Shown in pieces: positions 44,568 through 54,953 of a DNA stretch of 64,000 bases (within the stretch, counting starts at the first letter, position 1; every line of letters starts with the position of its first letter). Below the pieces are notes generated by a model. That model saw only the letters and a program-made list of their open reading frames with translations, ran no database searches and was not told the DNA's origin. Position numbers and translations under genes: made by a program. Source of the stretch: Streptomyces sp. ISL-10 (lineage in GTDB: Bacteria > Actinomycetota > Actinomycetes > Streptomycetales > Streptomycetaceae); NCBI RefSeq assembly GCF_018614575.1, contig NZ_JAGGOJ010000007.1:372001-436000 (forward strand). The letters run 5' to 3'.

Positions 44568-44654
44568 ATGGGCCCATCGATCGCCGGCAGTCAAGGCTCC
44601 GGACGACCGCCGGCCAACTCGCCAGTCCGAAGCGGAAAGCGGCCGGGGGACGGA

Positions 44655-44790
44655 TCACGAGCCGAGGGCCTGCCGCCAGACCTTGATGACGGTGACCCGC
44701 CCAGCGCACAGGGTGGTGAGGTCCTCGGGGTCCGAGGTGAGGATCGTGACCGGTCCCGCGGCGACGTAGGCGGACAGCCCTCGCTGTCGC
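44655..44790 (-). pseudogene. C-terminal remnant of a PIN-domain (VapC-like) toxin gene
   Basis: The minus-strand frame ends LSAYVAAGPVTILTSDPEDL, then TTLCAGRVTVIKV. This is the final strand-and-helix pattern of actinobacterial PIN-domain toxins, where TSDPxDL carries a late acidic residue. No N-terminal half is found upstream. The rest of the 44568-45027 gap has no gene I can support; an unrelated minus-strand tail reading GDVCGVGTYHDLEPSPS ends at 44890, perhaps another fragment. Confidence 0.5.
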
Positions 44791-45027
44791 GAGCAACTGG
44801 TGCGTTCCCTGGCCAGAAAGGGGGGCGTCATGAGGAATGGATGGGCCGGCCGTCCGAACGATTCGCGCACATGGGGCTGTGCAGACTCATGACGGCGAGG
44901 GCTCCAGGTCGTGGTAGGTGCCCACGCCGCACACGTCACCGATGAGGCTGCTTTCCCGGCGGATCGCCGTACCGGGCTGACCGGCGGTCATAGGCTGACG
45001 GTCGTCACGAGAGGACCGGAGTCAGGG

Positions 45028-46713
45028 GTGGACAGAGCCGTGGTCGGCCTTACCGAGGCGAACCTCAGGGCGTTGGCTGGGGCTCGTTCTTTTGAGCGCG
45101 GGCTCGGATACCTCGACGCGGTGTCCGGAGTCGAGGTCGGTGACGCATGGGTCACTGCCACCGTCCATGGCACGGAACGGTACGAGGTCGAACTGGCGCT
45201 GAACGGGCCCGGGGGCGTGGCCGGCGAGTGCGACTGCCCCTACGGTCTGGAGGGAAACTTCTGCAAGCACCTGGTCGCGCTCGGCCTTACCGTGCTCGCC
45301 CGGCGAGAGAGTCTGCCACGGCAACGGAAGGCGGCTCGGGACCGCGCACAGGACCTCGACGCTTGGCTGTCCGACCTGTCCCGGGAGGAACTGCTCGCCC
45401 TCGTACGGGATCAGATCGCCGAGGACCGGCAGTTGCGCCGCCGTCTGGAGCTGCGCGTCGCGAGCGCGCGAGGAGACCTGGCCGGGGTCCGGACCCGCGT
45501 CCGCGAGCTGCTCGACATCGGTCCGTTCGCACAGTACGGGTACGTCGAGTACGCCGACGCCCGTGCCTACTCCGACCAGGCCGGACAGGCGGTGTCTGCG
45601 ATCAGGGCGCTGACCGGCTCGGGCCGGGCCGCCGATGCGATGATCCTGGCACGAGAGGCCATGCGACTGCTGGCCGAGGCGGTGGAGAGCGTCGACGACT
45701 CCGACGGATGGCTCGGGCATGTCGCCGCAGCCCTCGTCGAAGCGCACCACGCCGCATGCCGTTCGGCGCGCCCCGACCCGGAGGAGCTCGCGCGCTGGCT
45801 GGTCGGCCATGTGCTCGGTGACATGGACGATCTCACCGGCATCGATCCGCTCGACTACGCGGACGTCCTCGGAGACAGGGGGATGACCGTCCTGCGGAAC
45901 CTGGCGGTCGAGGCGTGGCGGGGCAACCGCACCGGCTGGGCCGAGAAGTACCTGATGGAGCGCCTGGCCAAGGCGGGAGGCGATGTCGAAGCGGTGATCG
46001 CCGTGCATGCGGCCGACCTCGCACCGGACGGCCGCACCCACCTGGTCATCGCCCGGGAGCTGGATGCCGCGGGGCGGCCCGATCAGGGCCTGCGCTGGGC
46101 GGAGCGCGGTATCCGGGACGTCCGGGACCCCGCCGCAGTCGACACCGCCCTCGTCGATCACCTTTGTGACCGCTACGCGCAGGCGGACCGGCTCGCCGAC
46201 GCCGTCGCCTTGCGCCGCGACCACTTCGATGCTTTGCGCACCCTGCTGACCTACAGACAACTGCGTGCCGCCGCTCGGGCCGCCGACTGCTGGCCGGCCG
46301 AGCGCGAGGGGGCGCTGGCCCTGCTGCGCGCCGACGCCGGGCGGCGGCTCGAGAGCGGGCGAGGCGACTCCGTCCTGGTCGATGCCCTGCTCGACGACAA
46401 GGACGTCGACGCCGCCTGGCGAGCCGCCACCGAAACCGGCGCCCATGAGCGGCAGTGGCTCACCCTCGCCGACCAAACTCGTGCCGACCGTCCCTCCGAC
46501 GCGCTCGGTGTCTACCTGCGCCTGGCCGAGTCGCTCACCCAGCAGACCGGCGACGCGGTCTACGGGCGGCTCGTCAGCCTGCTGCTGAGCATTGGCGAAT
46601 GCCACCACCGCCTGGGTACATCGGACGAGTTCACCGCGTACATCACCGCCCTGCGCACCGCCCAGAGACGCAAGCGGAACCTGATGCGGCTGATGGACGA
46701 ACACGGCCTCTGA
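45028..46713 (+). CDS. SWIM zinc-finger protein
   Basis: A 561-residue protein. The SWIM motif CxCx(n)CxH is complete in GECDCPYGLEGNFCKHLVAL (about residues 70-89). The rest is helical, with TPR-like pairs such as DAMILAREAMRLLAEAVESVDD and DQGLRWAERGIRDVRDPAAVDTALVD. The GTG at 45028 has GGAG six nt upstream and is the only good start. SWIM domains bind DNA or proteins; the actinobacterial family with this helical tail has no assigned role. It is convergent with the LysR gene. Confidence 0.88.
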   Translation: MDRAVVGLTEANLRALAGARSFERGLGYLDAVSGVEVGDAWVTATVHGTERYEVELALNGPGGVAGECDCPYGLEGNFCKHLVALGLTVLARRESLPRQRKAARDRAQDLDAWLSDLSREELLALVRDQIAEDRQLRRRLELRVASARGDLAGVRTRVRELLDIGPFAQYGYVEYADARAYSDQAGQAVSAIRALTGSGRAADAMILAREAMRLLAEAVESVDDSDGWLGHVAAALVEAHHAACRSARPDPEELARWLVGHVLGDMDDLTGIDPLDYADVLGDRGMTVLRNLAVEAWRGNRTGWAEKYLMERLAKAGGDVEAVIAVHAADLAPDGRTHLVIARELDAAGRPDQGLRWAERGIRDVRDPAAVDTALVDHLCDRYAQADRLADAVALRRDHFDALRTLLTYRQLRAAARAADCWPAEREGALALLRADAGRRLESGRGDSVLVDALLDDKDVDAAWRAATETGAHERQWLTLADQTRADRPSDALGVYLRLAESLTQQTGDAVYGRLVSLLLSIGECHHRLGTSDEFTAYITALRTAQRRKRNLMRLMDEHGL

Positions 46714-46764
46714 GCCAGAACGCCCCGAAGGGCTCCACGGCCGTATGACGACCACATGGCACCC

Positions 46765-47760
46765 TCAACGCCCGCCGTCGCCCCAGCCGTTCGACCTCGG
46801 CATCGGCCCGGCCGCAGGCGGATGCCGTTCCCGCCAGTGTGCGTACGTGGGGCTGTTGAGGCATATGTCCAGATAGCCATCGAGGACACGGCGCATGATC
46901 TCGACGCCGTGGGCCGCGAGCGGCCCGTCACGGTGCCAGGCCAGAATGTGCCGGTACCACAGGGGATTTCCGGCGAGGGGACGGACCACGACGCCCGGGG
47001 CCTCGATGAAGGTGGCCTGGCAGAGGCTGACGGCCAGACCCGCACGGACGGTCTCGATCAGCTGGCGCCCCTCTGCTTCGTACGGGGTGAACGGGCGGCG
47101 ACCCGTCAGAGCGCAGACGGACGACCAGTATTCGCGGGTCCGGTCGCTGTCGGGCCGGGGGACCGCCCAGTCCTCGTCCAGGAGATCGGCTAGCGCGACC
47201 TCGTCCCGAGCCGCGAGCGGGTGGGCCGCGGGCAGGAGGGCGAAGACCGGCTCGGTGACGAGCGGATGGAGCACCACGCCCTCACGCTGTGGCAGCTCCT
47301 GGTCGGGGTGGTCGCCGAGCACCGCCGCTTCCAGCCGGCCTGCCGCGAGGTCGTCGAGCAGGACGACGGGGGAGTACTGGCAGCGTGAGGTGACTTCGGC
47401 ATCCGGCAGCAATTCCTTCACCGCCTGGATGAGATGGCCGATCAGGGGGGCGCCGACCGAGCCGATCCGAACCCGGTCGGCAGCCGACATCCGGCGGGCG
47501 GCCCGGGCGGTGTCGGCGAGCAGCCCGTCGATGCCCGGCAGGATGGCGCGGGCCCGGCCGAGTACCAGCTCTCCGAAGGGCGTGGGGACGGCACCCGCCT
47601 GCCGCCGGTCGAACAAGGCGCCACCCAGCATGGCCTCGATGCGGCGCAGTTGAGCGCTCAGCCCCGGTTGTGTCATGCGGAGAGAGGCGGCGGCGCGGGT
47701 GAGGCTGCCCGCCTCGGCGATCGCGCACACCACCCGTAGATGACGTACCTCCAGGTCCAT
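46765..47760 (-). CDS. LysR-family transcriptional regulator
   Basis: A 331-residue LysR regulator: the N-terminal winged helix is LEVRHLRVVCAIAEAGSLTRAAASLRMTQPGLSAQLRRIEAMLGGALFDR, followed by the periplasmic-binding-like effector domain (VRIGSVGAPLIGHLIQAVKELLPDAEV onward). The ATG at 47760 begins the canonical LysR start. It is divergent from the secreted M6 protease gene with a 100-nt shared region. It likely governs the protease and itself. An ATGCA-TC-TGCAT inverted repeat at 47797-47808 is a possible LysR site. Confidence 0.93.
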   Translation of the reverse strand: MDLEVRHLRVVCAIAEAGSLTRAAASLRMTQPGLSAQLRRIEAMLGGALFDRRQAGAVPTPFGELVLGRARAILPGIDGLLADTARAARRMSAADRVRIGSVGAPLIGHLIQAVKELLPDAEVTSRCQYSPVVLLDDLAAGRLEAAVLGDHPDQELPQREGVVLHPLVTEPVFALLPAAHPLAARDEVALADLLDEDWAVPRPDSDRTREYWSSVCALTGRRPFTPYEAEGRQLIETVRAGLAVSLCQATFIEAPGVVVRPLAGNPLWYRHILAWHRDGPLAAHGVEIMRRVLDGYLDICLNSPTYAHWRERHPPAAGPMPRSNGWGDGGR

Positions 47761-47818
47761 GGCGCGGATGTTATGGACCGGCGACAGCTTTCGGCCATGC
47801 ATCTGCATCCGCAATCTT

Positions 47819-47833
47819 ATGTGAAATGTCACA
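47819..47833 (+). promoter_or_regulatory. Operator-like motif upstream of the M6 protease gene
   Basis: ATGTGAAATGTCACA lies 27 nt before the M6 protease ATG. It contains a TGTGA-N4-TCACA inverted repeat and matches the GTGAMRTNNYAY word also found upstream of the transporter, oxidase, deaminase, GntR and iminopeptidase genes. Confidence 0.5.
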
Positions 47834-47860
47834 CGCCATACATGGAGAGGTAGTGTCCCC

Positions 47861-49054
47861 ATGCAAAGGACCATGTCCAGCGCGCCCGCTCGGGCGGCGC
47901 TCTGGGCGCCCCTGCTCGCCGCTCTGTTCCTGCTCCTGCCAGGGACGGCGCACGCCCGGGCGGCAGCCGAGAACCCGTCGGCCTGCGCGCTGCGCGGCAC
48001 CACCGGCTGGACGGACGAGGGACATGACACGGACTACTCGGTGTTCAAGCGCCCTGCGGGGACCGTGAACGTCGGCATGATCTTCGTGGACTTCCCCGAC
48101 GCACCCGCCACCGAATCCCCCGCCGACGACGCGGCACAGATCACGCCGGGCGCCGACTGGCTGTGGAACGCCTCGTACGGCAAGGCCTGGCTCGCCATCA
48201 CCCAGCACCAGCGGTGGGTGCGGATGCCGCACGCCTCGACGGATTACGGCTTCGCACGCGGGCTGACGCACGAGACGCACGAGGCGTACCTCAAGGACGC
48301 GGTCGCGGCGGCCGACCCGTATGTGGACTTCTCGCGGTACGACATGGTGTACGTGGTCGCGACGAGGAACGCGGCGGCCATCTCCTTCACCCCCACCTAT
48401 GTGTACGACCCGGGAACGGCGGGCGTCGTCGCCGACGGCAGTAAGGTCAAGTGGGCCGTGACCTTCGGCCAGGACATGTGGCACTGGGGACCCAAGCTGG
48501 TGGCCCACGAGACGGGACACACCTTCGGCCTGCCCGACCTGTACGCGTTCGACGCGGGCACGGACGCCCATCGCTTCGTCGGCGGCTGGGATGTGATGGG
48601 GCTGATCGGGGGCGCAGGGCCTCATTACTTCGCCTGGCACTCCTGGAAGCTCGGCTGGACCGACGACAACCAGGTCGTGTGCCGGGCGTCCGCGGGCAGC
48701 GACACCGTGCGCCTGACCGCGGTCGAGTACGGCAGCGGCACCAAGATGGCGGTCGTACGCACGGGCCCCGGCACCGCGTACGTCGTGGAGTCGAGGCGGG
48801 CGGTCCAGGGGGACACGGGTGTCTGCTCGACCGGCGCCCTGGTCTACAAGGTGGACACCTCGGTGGCGACTGGCTACGGGCCGATCCAGGTGATGGATGC
48901 CAAGCCCGCCGCCACGCCGGCGAACGGCTGCCGCCCGCTGGACGACGCCCCGTTCTGGGCCGGCGAGTCGTTCACCGACTCGGCGTCCGGTGTGCGGATC
49001 GAGGTGCTGAGCGCCGACGGGTACGGCGAGACCGTGCGGATCACCAAGTCCTGA
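47861..49054 (+). CDS. Secreted M6-family metalloprotease
   Basis: A 397-residue secreted zinc protease. The signal peptide (ALWAPLLAALFLLLPGTAHARA) covers about residues 13-34. The propeptide-like TGWTDEGHDTDYS is followed by a catalytic domain with VAHETGHTFGLPDLY, where His216, Glu217 and His220 form HExxH and the following Gly and Asp complete HExxHxxGxxD. M6 enzymes (immune inhibitor A type) degrade extracellular proteins. GAGAGG lies upstream. A similar protein starts at 63571. It opens the peptide/hydroxyproline gene group and is divergent from LysR. Confidence 0.92.
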   Translation: MQRTMSSAPARAALWAPLLAALFLLLPGTAHARAAAENPSACALRGTTGWTDEGHDTDYSVFKRPAGTVNVGMIFVDFPDAPATESPADDAAQITPGADWLWNASYGKAWLAITQHQRWVRMPHASTDYGFARGLTHETHEAYLKDAVAAADPYVDFSRYDMVYVVATRNAAAISFTPTYVYDPGTAGVVADGSKVKWAVTFGQDMWHWGPKLVAHETGHTFGLPDLYAFDAGTDAHRFVGGWDVMGLIGGAGPHYFAWHSWKLGWTDDNQVVCRASAGSDTVRLTAVEYGSGTKMAVVRTGPGTAYVVESRRAVQGDTGVCSTGALVYKVDTSVATGYGPIQVMDAKPAATPANGCRPLDDAPFWAGESFTDSASGVRIEVLSADGYGETVRITKS

Positions 49055-49067
49055 ACCCGCGCGGACG

Positions 49068-49108
49068 GTCCAGCCCCGGCTCCGGTGATCCCGGAGCCGG
49101 GGCTGGAC
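49068..49108. terminator. Strong bidirectional terminator between the M6 gene and dppF
   Basis: An 18-bp perfect stem (49068-49085 pairing with 49091-49108; arm GTCCAGCCCCGGCTCCGG) with a 5-nt loop TGATC begins 14 nt after the M6 stop and ends 5 nt before the dppF stop. It serves the two converging transcripts. Confidence 0.85.
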
Positions 49109-49113
49109 CTCGT

Positions 49114-50081
49114 TCAGGCGGCCTCGGGGAAGTGACAGGCCACCTGCCGCGCCTCGCCCGGGGCGGCGATCCGCAGCAGCGGCGCCTCGGCCCGGCAGAT
49201 CTCCTGGGCCTTCGGGCAGCGCGGGTGGAAGGTGCAGCCGGGCGGGGGCGCGGCCGGGCTCGGTGGGTCGCCGAGCAGGGTGATCCGTTCGCGGGTCCGT
49301 TCCGCGGCCGGGTCGGGCAGGGGCACGGCGGACAGCAGCGCCCGCGTGTAGGGGTGGGCGGGGGCTGCGTACACCCGCTCCTTGGCGCCGATCTCGACGA
49401 TCCTGCCCAGGTACATCACGGCGACCCGGTCGCACACCCGCTTGACCACGGACAGGTCGTGGGCGACGAAGAGGTAGGCGAGGCCGAGTTCGCGCTGGAG
49501 GCGTTCCATCAGGTTGACGATCTGGGCCTGGACGGAGACGTCGAGGGCGGAGACCGGTTCGTCGGCGACGACGAGGCGGGGGCTGGTGGCGAGGGCGCGG
49601 GCGATGCCGATGCGCTGGGCCTGTCCCCCGGAGAACTCGTGCGGGTAGCGGTCGATGTGCTCGGGGATCAGCCCGACCAGTTCCATCAGCTCGGCCGCCC
49701 TCGTGCGTGCCTCGGCCGCCGGACTGCCCTGCACCATCAGGGGATCGGAGATGATCCGGGCCACCGTCTGGCGGGGGTTGAGGGAGGACTGCGGGTCCTG
49801 GAAGACCATCTGCATGTCCTTGCGCAGGGGCTTCAGTCCCCGCTGCGACAGATGGCTGATGTCGCGTCCGTCGTATGTGATGGACCCTGCGGTGGGTTCC
49901 AGCAGGCGGACGATCATGCGGCCGGTTGTGGACTTCCCGCAGCCGGACTCGCCGACCAGGCCCAGCGTTTCGCCCGCCGCGACGTCGAAGCTGATGCCGT
50001 CGACGGCCCGCACCGGGCTCGTACGTCGTCGTCCGGGAAAGGTCTTGGTCAAGTTACGTACGGACAACAGGGGTTCAGTGC

Positions 50082-50085
<4 letters not shown>
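49114..50085 (-). CDS. Oligopeptide/dipeptide ABC transporter ATP-binding protein (DppF/OppF type)
   Basis: A 323-residue ATPase. The Walker A is GESGCGKSTTGR (about 45-56), the signature is EFSGGQAQRIGIARAL, the Walker B is RLVVADEPVSALD, and the C-terminal oligopeptide-transport domain has the Cys cluster PGCTFHPRCPKAQEIC, which in this family can bind an Fe-S cluster. Its ATG overlaps the dppD stop by 4 nt. It is the last gene of the five-gene importer operon that starts at 54761. Confidence 0.96.
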
Positions 50086-51085
<1,000 letters not shown>

Positions 51086-51086
<1 letters not shown>

Positions 51087-52072
51087 CAGTACCTCACTCG
51101 CGGGTCGACGACGGCGTACAACAGATCGACGGCCAGGTTGGCCACGACGATGAAGGTTGCGGCGAGCAGTGTGACGCCGAGGATGACCGGCTGGTCGCCG
51201 GTGGACAGGGCGCCGTAGAAGAGCCGCCCGATGCCCGGCAGCCCGAAGATGGACTCGGTGATCACCGCGCCCGCGAGCAGGCCGCCCAGGTCCATGCCGA
51301 AGATGGTGAGGATCGGGGTCATGCCCGCCCTCAAGCCGTGCTTGACCACGACCTTGCGGCGCGGCAGGCCCTTGGCGCGGGCGGTGCGGATGTACGGCTC
51401 CGCCATCGTCTCGATCATCGAACTGCGGCTTTGGCGCGCGTACATGGCCGCGTACAGGACGGCGAGCGCCAGCCAGGGCAGCAGCAGGTTCGATGCCCAG
51501 TCGAGGGGATCGGAGCCGAACGGCACGTACTCGGGATAGGGCAGCAGTCCGGCCACCCGGATCAGCCCATAGATGAGCATCACCGAGGTGAAGTAGACGG
51601 GCAGCGAGGCGGCGGCGACCGCGCCGACCATCAGGACGCGGTCGGTGAGGGTGTCCTTGCGCAGGGCCGCCACGACGCCCGCGGAGAGGCCGAGGAGCAG
51701 CCAGATCGCCGCGGCGCCCAGCGCGAGCGAGGCGGAGACGGGCAGCCGGTCCATCAGCAGGTCCCATACACCCTGGCTGTTCTCGTACGAGTAGCCCAGG
51801 CACGGGAAGTCGCAGTGCAGGGCGTACTGGCCGCTGCCCATCGTGCGGCCGGTGAAGATGCCGGTGACGAAGTCCGCGAACTGCCGCCACAGCGGCTGGT
51901 CCAGGCCCATGTGGGTGCGGATCGCCTCCAGGCGCTCCGCGCTGCACGACTTGCCGCAGGCCGCGGCGGCGGGGTCGGAGGGAAAGACGTAGAAGATGGC
52001 GAAGGTGACGGCGGCGACGGCGATCAGCACACCGATGACGCCGGCCAGCCGCCGCAACATGTAGAGGATCAT
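51086..52072 (-). CDS. Peptide ABC transporter permease (DppB/OppB type)
   Basis: A 328-residue permease with about six helices. The start MILYMLRRLAGVIGVLIAVA is typical of the DppB family. The large external loop between helix 1 and 2 contains several cysteines (ACGKSCSAE, HCDFPC). The ATPase-contact loop is EPYIRTARAKGLPRRKVVVKHGL. The start at 52072 overlaps the DppC stop by 4 nt. It forms the membrane channel with the DppC protein. Confidence 0.94.
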
Positions 52073-52995
52073 GTGCGGCTTCCCTTCGGGTCGAGGATGT
52101 CCCTCAGGGCGTCGCCGAGCAGGGTGAACGCGAGCACGGTCAGGAACAGGCAGGTGCTCGGGATGACGAAGTACATGGGATCCGTGTCGTAGAAGGCGAC
52201 GCTCTCGGCGATCATCTGGCCCCATGACGGAGTGGGCGGGCGGACGCCGACGCCCAGATAGCTCAGGGCGGCCTCGGTGGCGATCATCCCGGGGATGATC
52301 AGGGTGGTGTACGCGATGACGGGTCCCGCCACACCCGGCAGGATGTCGCGGGTGAGGATCCGCCAGGGGCCGGCGCCGCCGACGCGGGCCGCGTCGACGT
52401 ACTCGCGGTGCTTGAGCGAGAGCGTCTGTCCGCGCACGATGCGGGCGATGCCGGGCCAGCCGAAGAGGCCGATGACCGCGGTCATCAGCACGATCCGGTT
52501 GACGTCGCGGGCCACCGACATCATCGCGATCATGAAGATGAGGGACGGGAAGGACATGGTCAGGTCCATCAGCCGGCAGAGCACGGTGTCGGTGCGGCCG
52601 CCGAAGTAACCGGCCGCGGTCCCGGCCGCGACGCCCCCGATGACGACGATTGCCGTGGCGGCGAAGGCTATGAGAAGAGAGACCTGGGCGCCGTGCAGGA
52701 CCCGGGCGAACAGGTCGCGGCCGGTGACGGGTTCGACGCCGAGCCAGTGTTCGGCCGAGACGCCGCCGAACGGCCCGATGGGTTGTCCGCCCAGATAGGG
52801 GTCGACGGCGCTCTTGTCGAACTCCTCGGGGCCCCAGCCGCCCAGCGAGCTGAGCAGCGGGGCGGCCACCGCCGTGATCACGAAGAGGGCGACCACGGCG
52901 AGGGAGATCTTCACGGAGGTACGGCGGCGCAGTTCCGCGCGGGCGAGTTGCCAGGGGCCACTGCCCGCCGGAGCGGAGACGGAGGTGGTAGCCAT
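52069..52995 (-). CDS. Peptide ABC transporter permease (DppC/OppC type)
   Basis: A 308-residue permease of the DppC type. The short N-terminal cytoplasmic segment leads to helix 1 (ISLAVVALFVITAVAAPLLSSL), then HWLGVEPVTGRDLFARVLHGAQVSLLIAF, the family signature, and the EAA-like loop HREYVDAARVGGAGPWRILTRDILPG. It follows the binding-protein gene by 14 nt. It acts with DppB as the transmembrane pathway. Confidence 0.94.
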   Translation of the reverse strand: MATTSVSAPAGSGPWQLARAELRRRTSVKISLAVVALFVITAVAAPLLSSLGGWGPEEFDKSAVDPYLGGQPIGPFGGVSAEHWLGVEPVTGRDLFARVLHGAQVSLLIAFAATAIVVIGGVAAGTAAGYFGGRTDTVLCRLMDLTMSFPSLIFMIAMMSVARDVNRIVLMTAVIGLFGWPGIARIVRGQTLSLKHREYVDAARVGGAGPWRILTRDILPGVAGPVIAYTTLIIPGMIATEAALSYLGVGVRPPTPSWGQMIAESVAFYDTDPMYFVIPSTCLFLTVLAFTLLGDALRDILDPKGSRT

Positions 52996-53009
52996 GTGGT
53001 GACGTACCT

Positions 53010-54761
53010 TCAGTCCTGGTTGTCGCTCTTCGAGGGGTCCTTGAGGCCGATCGTGGCGTAGTCGATCTGGCCGCCGAAGGAGTTGTGGCCGAAGGCGCCG
53101 GCGATGTTGGGGCCGAGCACCAGCGGCCAGCGCTCGACGATGGTGGGAGCGGTCGGAGCCTTGGCGAGGATCTCGCCGTCCAGGTCCTGCCAGGCCTTGT
53201 TGGCCTGTGCGGCGTCCGCCATGGCGGCGATCTCGTCCATCCGCTTCATGGTCGGCTCGTCGCGGAAGAGCGAGTGGTTGCCGGAGTTGCCCTTCTCCTT
53301 GATGTAGCGGCCGTCGAAGACGAAGGGCAGGAAGGTGGAGCCGGAGGGGTAGTCCGGGCACCAGCCCGTGTAGACGAGGTCGGTGCGGTTCTTGGTGTCG
53401 CCGATGGTGTCGTAGAAGGCCGACGGGTCCACCGTCTCGATGGTGACCTTGATCCCTGCCCGGCCGAGGGCCTGCTGGATCGCCTCGCCGACTCCCTTGT
53501 CGCCGTTGGAGACGGTGATGCTGGTGGCGAAGCCGTCCGCCTTTCCGGCCTCCTTGAGGAGCTGCTTGGCCTTCTCCACGTCACCGGTGACGGGGATCTT
53601 CAGGGTGTCGGGCTGCTTGCCGCCGAAGAGGGAGGCCGGCATGAGGGCCGTGGACAGGTCGTTGAGTGCCGGACCGCCGTTCGCGGTCAGGATGGCCTCG
53701 CGGTCGAGGGCGTACTGCACCGCCTGGCGGACCTTGATGTTGTCGAACGGCGCACGGCCGGTGTGCATCTGCACCATGTCGTGGCAGTTGCTCGACTCGG
53801 CCAGCAGACGCGCCTTCACGTCGGGCTTGGTGAGCACCTTGGGCGTGCTCTCGGGGCGCAGCTTGCCCCAGGGCACGGCGGAGGCGTCGGCTCCCGTACC
53901 GGCGATGAGCCGGTCGTCGATCTGGTTCTGCTTGAGCCCCATCCTCACGACGATCTTGTCGGGGTAGGCCTTGCGCACGCTGTCGGTCTTCGGGTCCCAG
54001 TGCGGGTTGCGCACCAGCACCATCTGCTTGTCCCGGGCGTACGTCTCGATCTTGTAGGGGCCCGAGGAGAAGGGGCGGCTGTCGTACTGGGGGCCCTTGT
54101 CCTTGGCCTTGGGCACCGGGGCGAAGGTGGGCAGGACCGTCGCGTAGGGGAACTCGGCGAAGGGCTTGCGGAGTTCGAAGACGATCGTGTGGTCGTCGGG
54201 GGTCTTGATGGAGTCGAGATGCTTGCCCTTGGCCGGACCCTGGTACCCCTCGGCACCGGCGAGGTAGCGGGCCGCGTAGTCCGGGCCACCGGTCAGGTCG
54301 GGCGAGAAGGACCGCTCCACGTTGTACTTGATGTCCTGGGCGGTGACGGGCGAGCCGTCCTCGTACTTCAGCCCCTTCTTGAGCGTGAACGTCCAGGTCT
54401 TGGCGCCGTTGGAGGAGGTGCCGAGGTCCTCGGCGAGGTCGGGGATCAGCTCCCCGCCCTTGGCGCCGGGCTCCGCCTTGTATGTCACGAGGGTGCGGTA
54501 GAGCAGCCGCGTGCCGAAGTCCATCTCGTTCATGACCCAGTTGCGGGCGGGGTCGAGGTGCTGGAAGTCCTGGTTGGACAGGACGGTCAGGGTGCCGCCC
54601 TTCTGCGGAGTACCGCCGACTATCGCGCCGTTGTTGGCGGTCGCGGGATTCCTGCCTCCCCGGTCGTCGCCGGAGGACTTTTCGCCGGAACAACCGGCCA
54701 GGCCAAGGGTGAGGGCTGCCACCAGTGCGGTGGCGAGGGCGGTGGAGGTGCGCTTGTCCAT
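53010..54761 (-). CDS. Peptide ABC transporter substrate-binding lipoprotein (family 5)
   Basis: A 583-residue lipoprotein with lipobox LAGC (Cys24) after STALATALVAALTLG. The mature part is a family 5 extracellular solute-binding protein: LSNQDFQHLDPARNWVMNEMDFGTRLLYRTLV, the AEDLGTSSNGAKTWTFTLKKGLKYEDGSPVTAQDIKYNVERSF block and AVQYALDREAILTANGG. Such proteins bind di- or oligopeptides. It is the first gene of the transporter operon and is divergent from the oxidase operon at 54954; both carry the same operator word. Confidence 0.95.
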   Translation of the reverse strand: MDKRTSTALATALVAALTLGLAGCSGEKSSGDDRGGRNPATANNGAIVGGTPQKGGTLTVLSNQDFQHLDPARNWVMNEMDFGTRLLYRTLVTYKAEPGAKGGELIPDLAEDLGTSSNGAKTWTFTLKKGLKYEDGSPVTAQDIKYNVERSFSPDLTGGPDYAARYLAGAEGYQGPAKGKHLDSIKTPDDHTIVFELRKPFAEFPYATVLPTFAPVPKAKDKGPQYDSRPFSSGPYKIETYARDKQMVLVRNPHWDPKTDSVRKAYPDKIVVRMGLKQNQIDDRLIAGTGADASAVPWGKLRPESTPKVLTKPDVKARLLAESSNCHDMVQMHTGRAPFDNIKVRQAVQYALDREAILTANGGPALNDLSTALMPASLFGGKQPDTLKIPVTGDVEKAKQLLKEAGKADGFATSITVSNGDKGVGEAIQQALGRAGIKVTIETVDPSAFYDTIGDTKNRTDLVYTGWCPDYPSGSTFLPFVFDGRYIKEKGNSGNHSLFRDEPTMKRMDEIAAMADAAQANKAWQDLDGEILAKAPTAPTIVERWPLVLGPNIAGAFGHNSFGGQIDYATIGLKDPSKSDNQD

Positions 54762-54828
54762 CAGTGGTCACTCCGGGAGCAGCGATCGGCCAGCCGGGAG
54801 CGGCTGGAATGTGACCTGTAACATAGTA

Positions 54829-54844
54829 ATGTGAAATTTTACTG
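54829..54844 (-). promoter_or_regulatory. Operator-like motif of the peptide transporter operon
   Basis: ATGTGAAATTTTACTG lies 68 nt upstream of the binding-protein start. It differs at one of 16 positions from the site at 54936. It is embedded in an AGTAA-N9-TTACT inverted repeat (54825-54843). A weaker half match, GTGACCTGTAAC, lies beside it at 54811-54822. Confidence 0.6.
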
Positions 54845-54935
54845 ACAAGGCGTGGGGGCGTCCGTTACCGACCTGTGTCCGAGCGGCTCGGTCGGTTCGG
54901 TTCGTTCGGCGAGGCCTCTTGGCAGAGGGAGTGCC

Positions 54936-54951
54936 ATGTGAAATATTACTG
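54936..54951 (+). promoter_or_regulatory. Operator-like motif of the oxidase operon
   Basis: ATGTGAAATATTACTG ends two bases before the GTG start of the oxidase gene, so it lies in the 5' end of the transcript or overlaps its start site. One mismatch to the site at 54829. No ribosome-binding site is visible between it and the start, compatible with a leaderless or very short-leader transcript. Confidence 0.6.
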
Positions 54952-54953
54952 CC

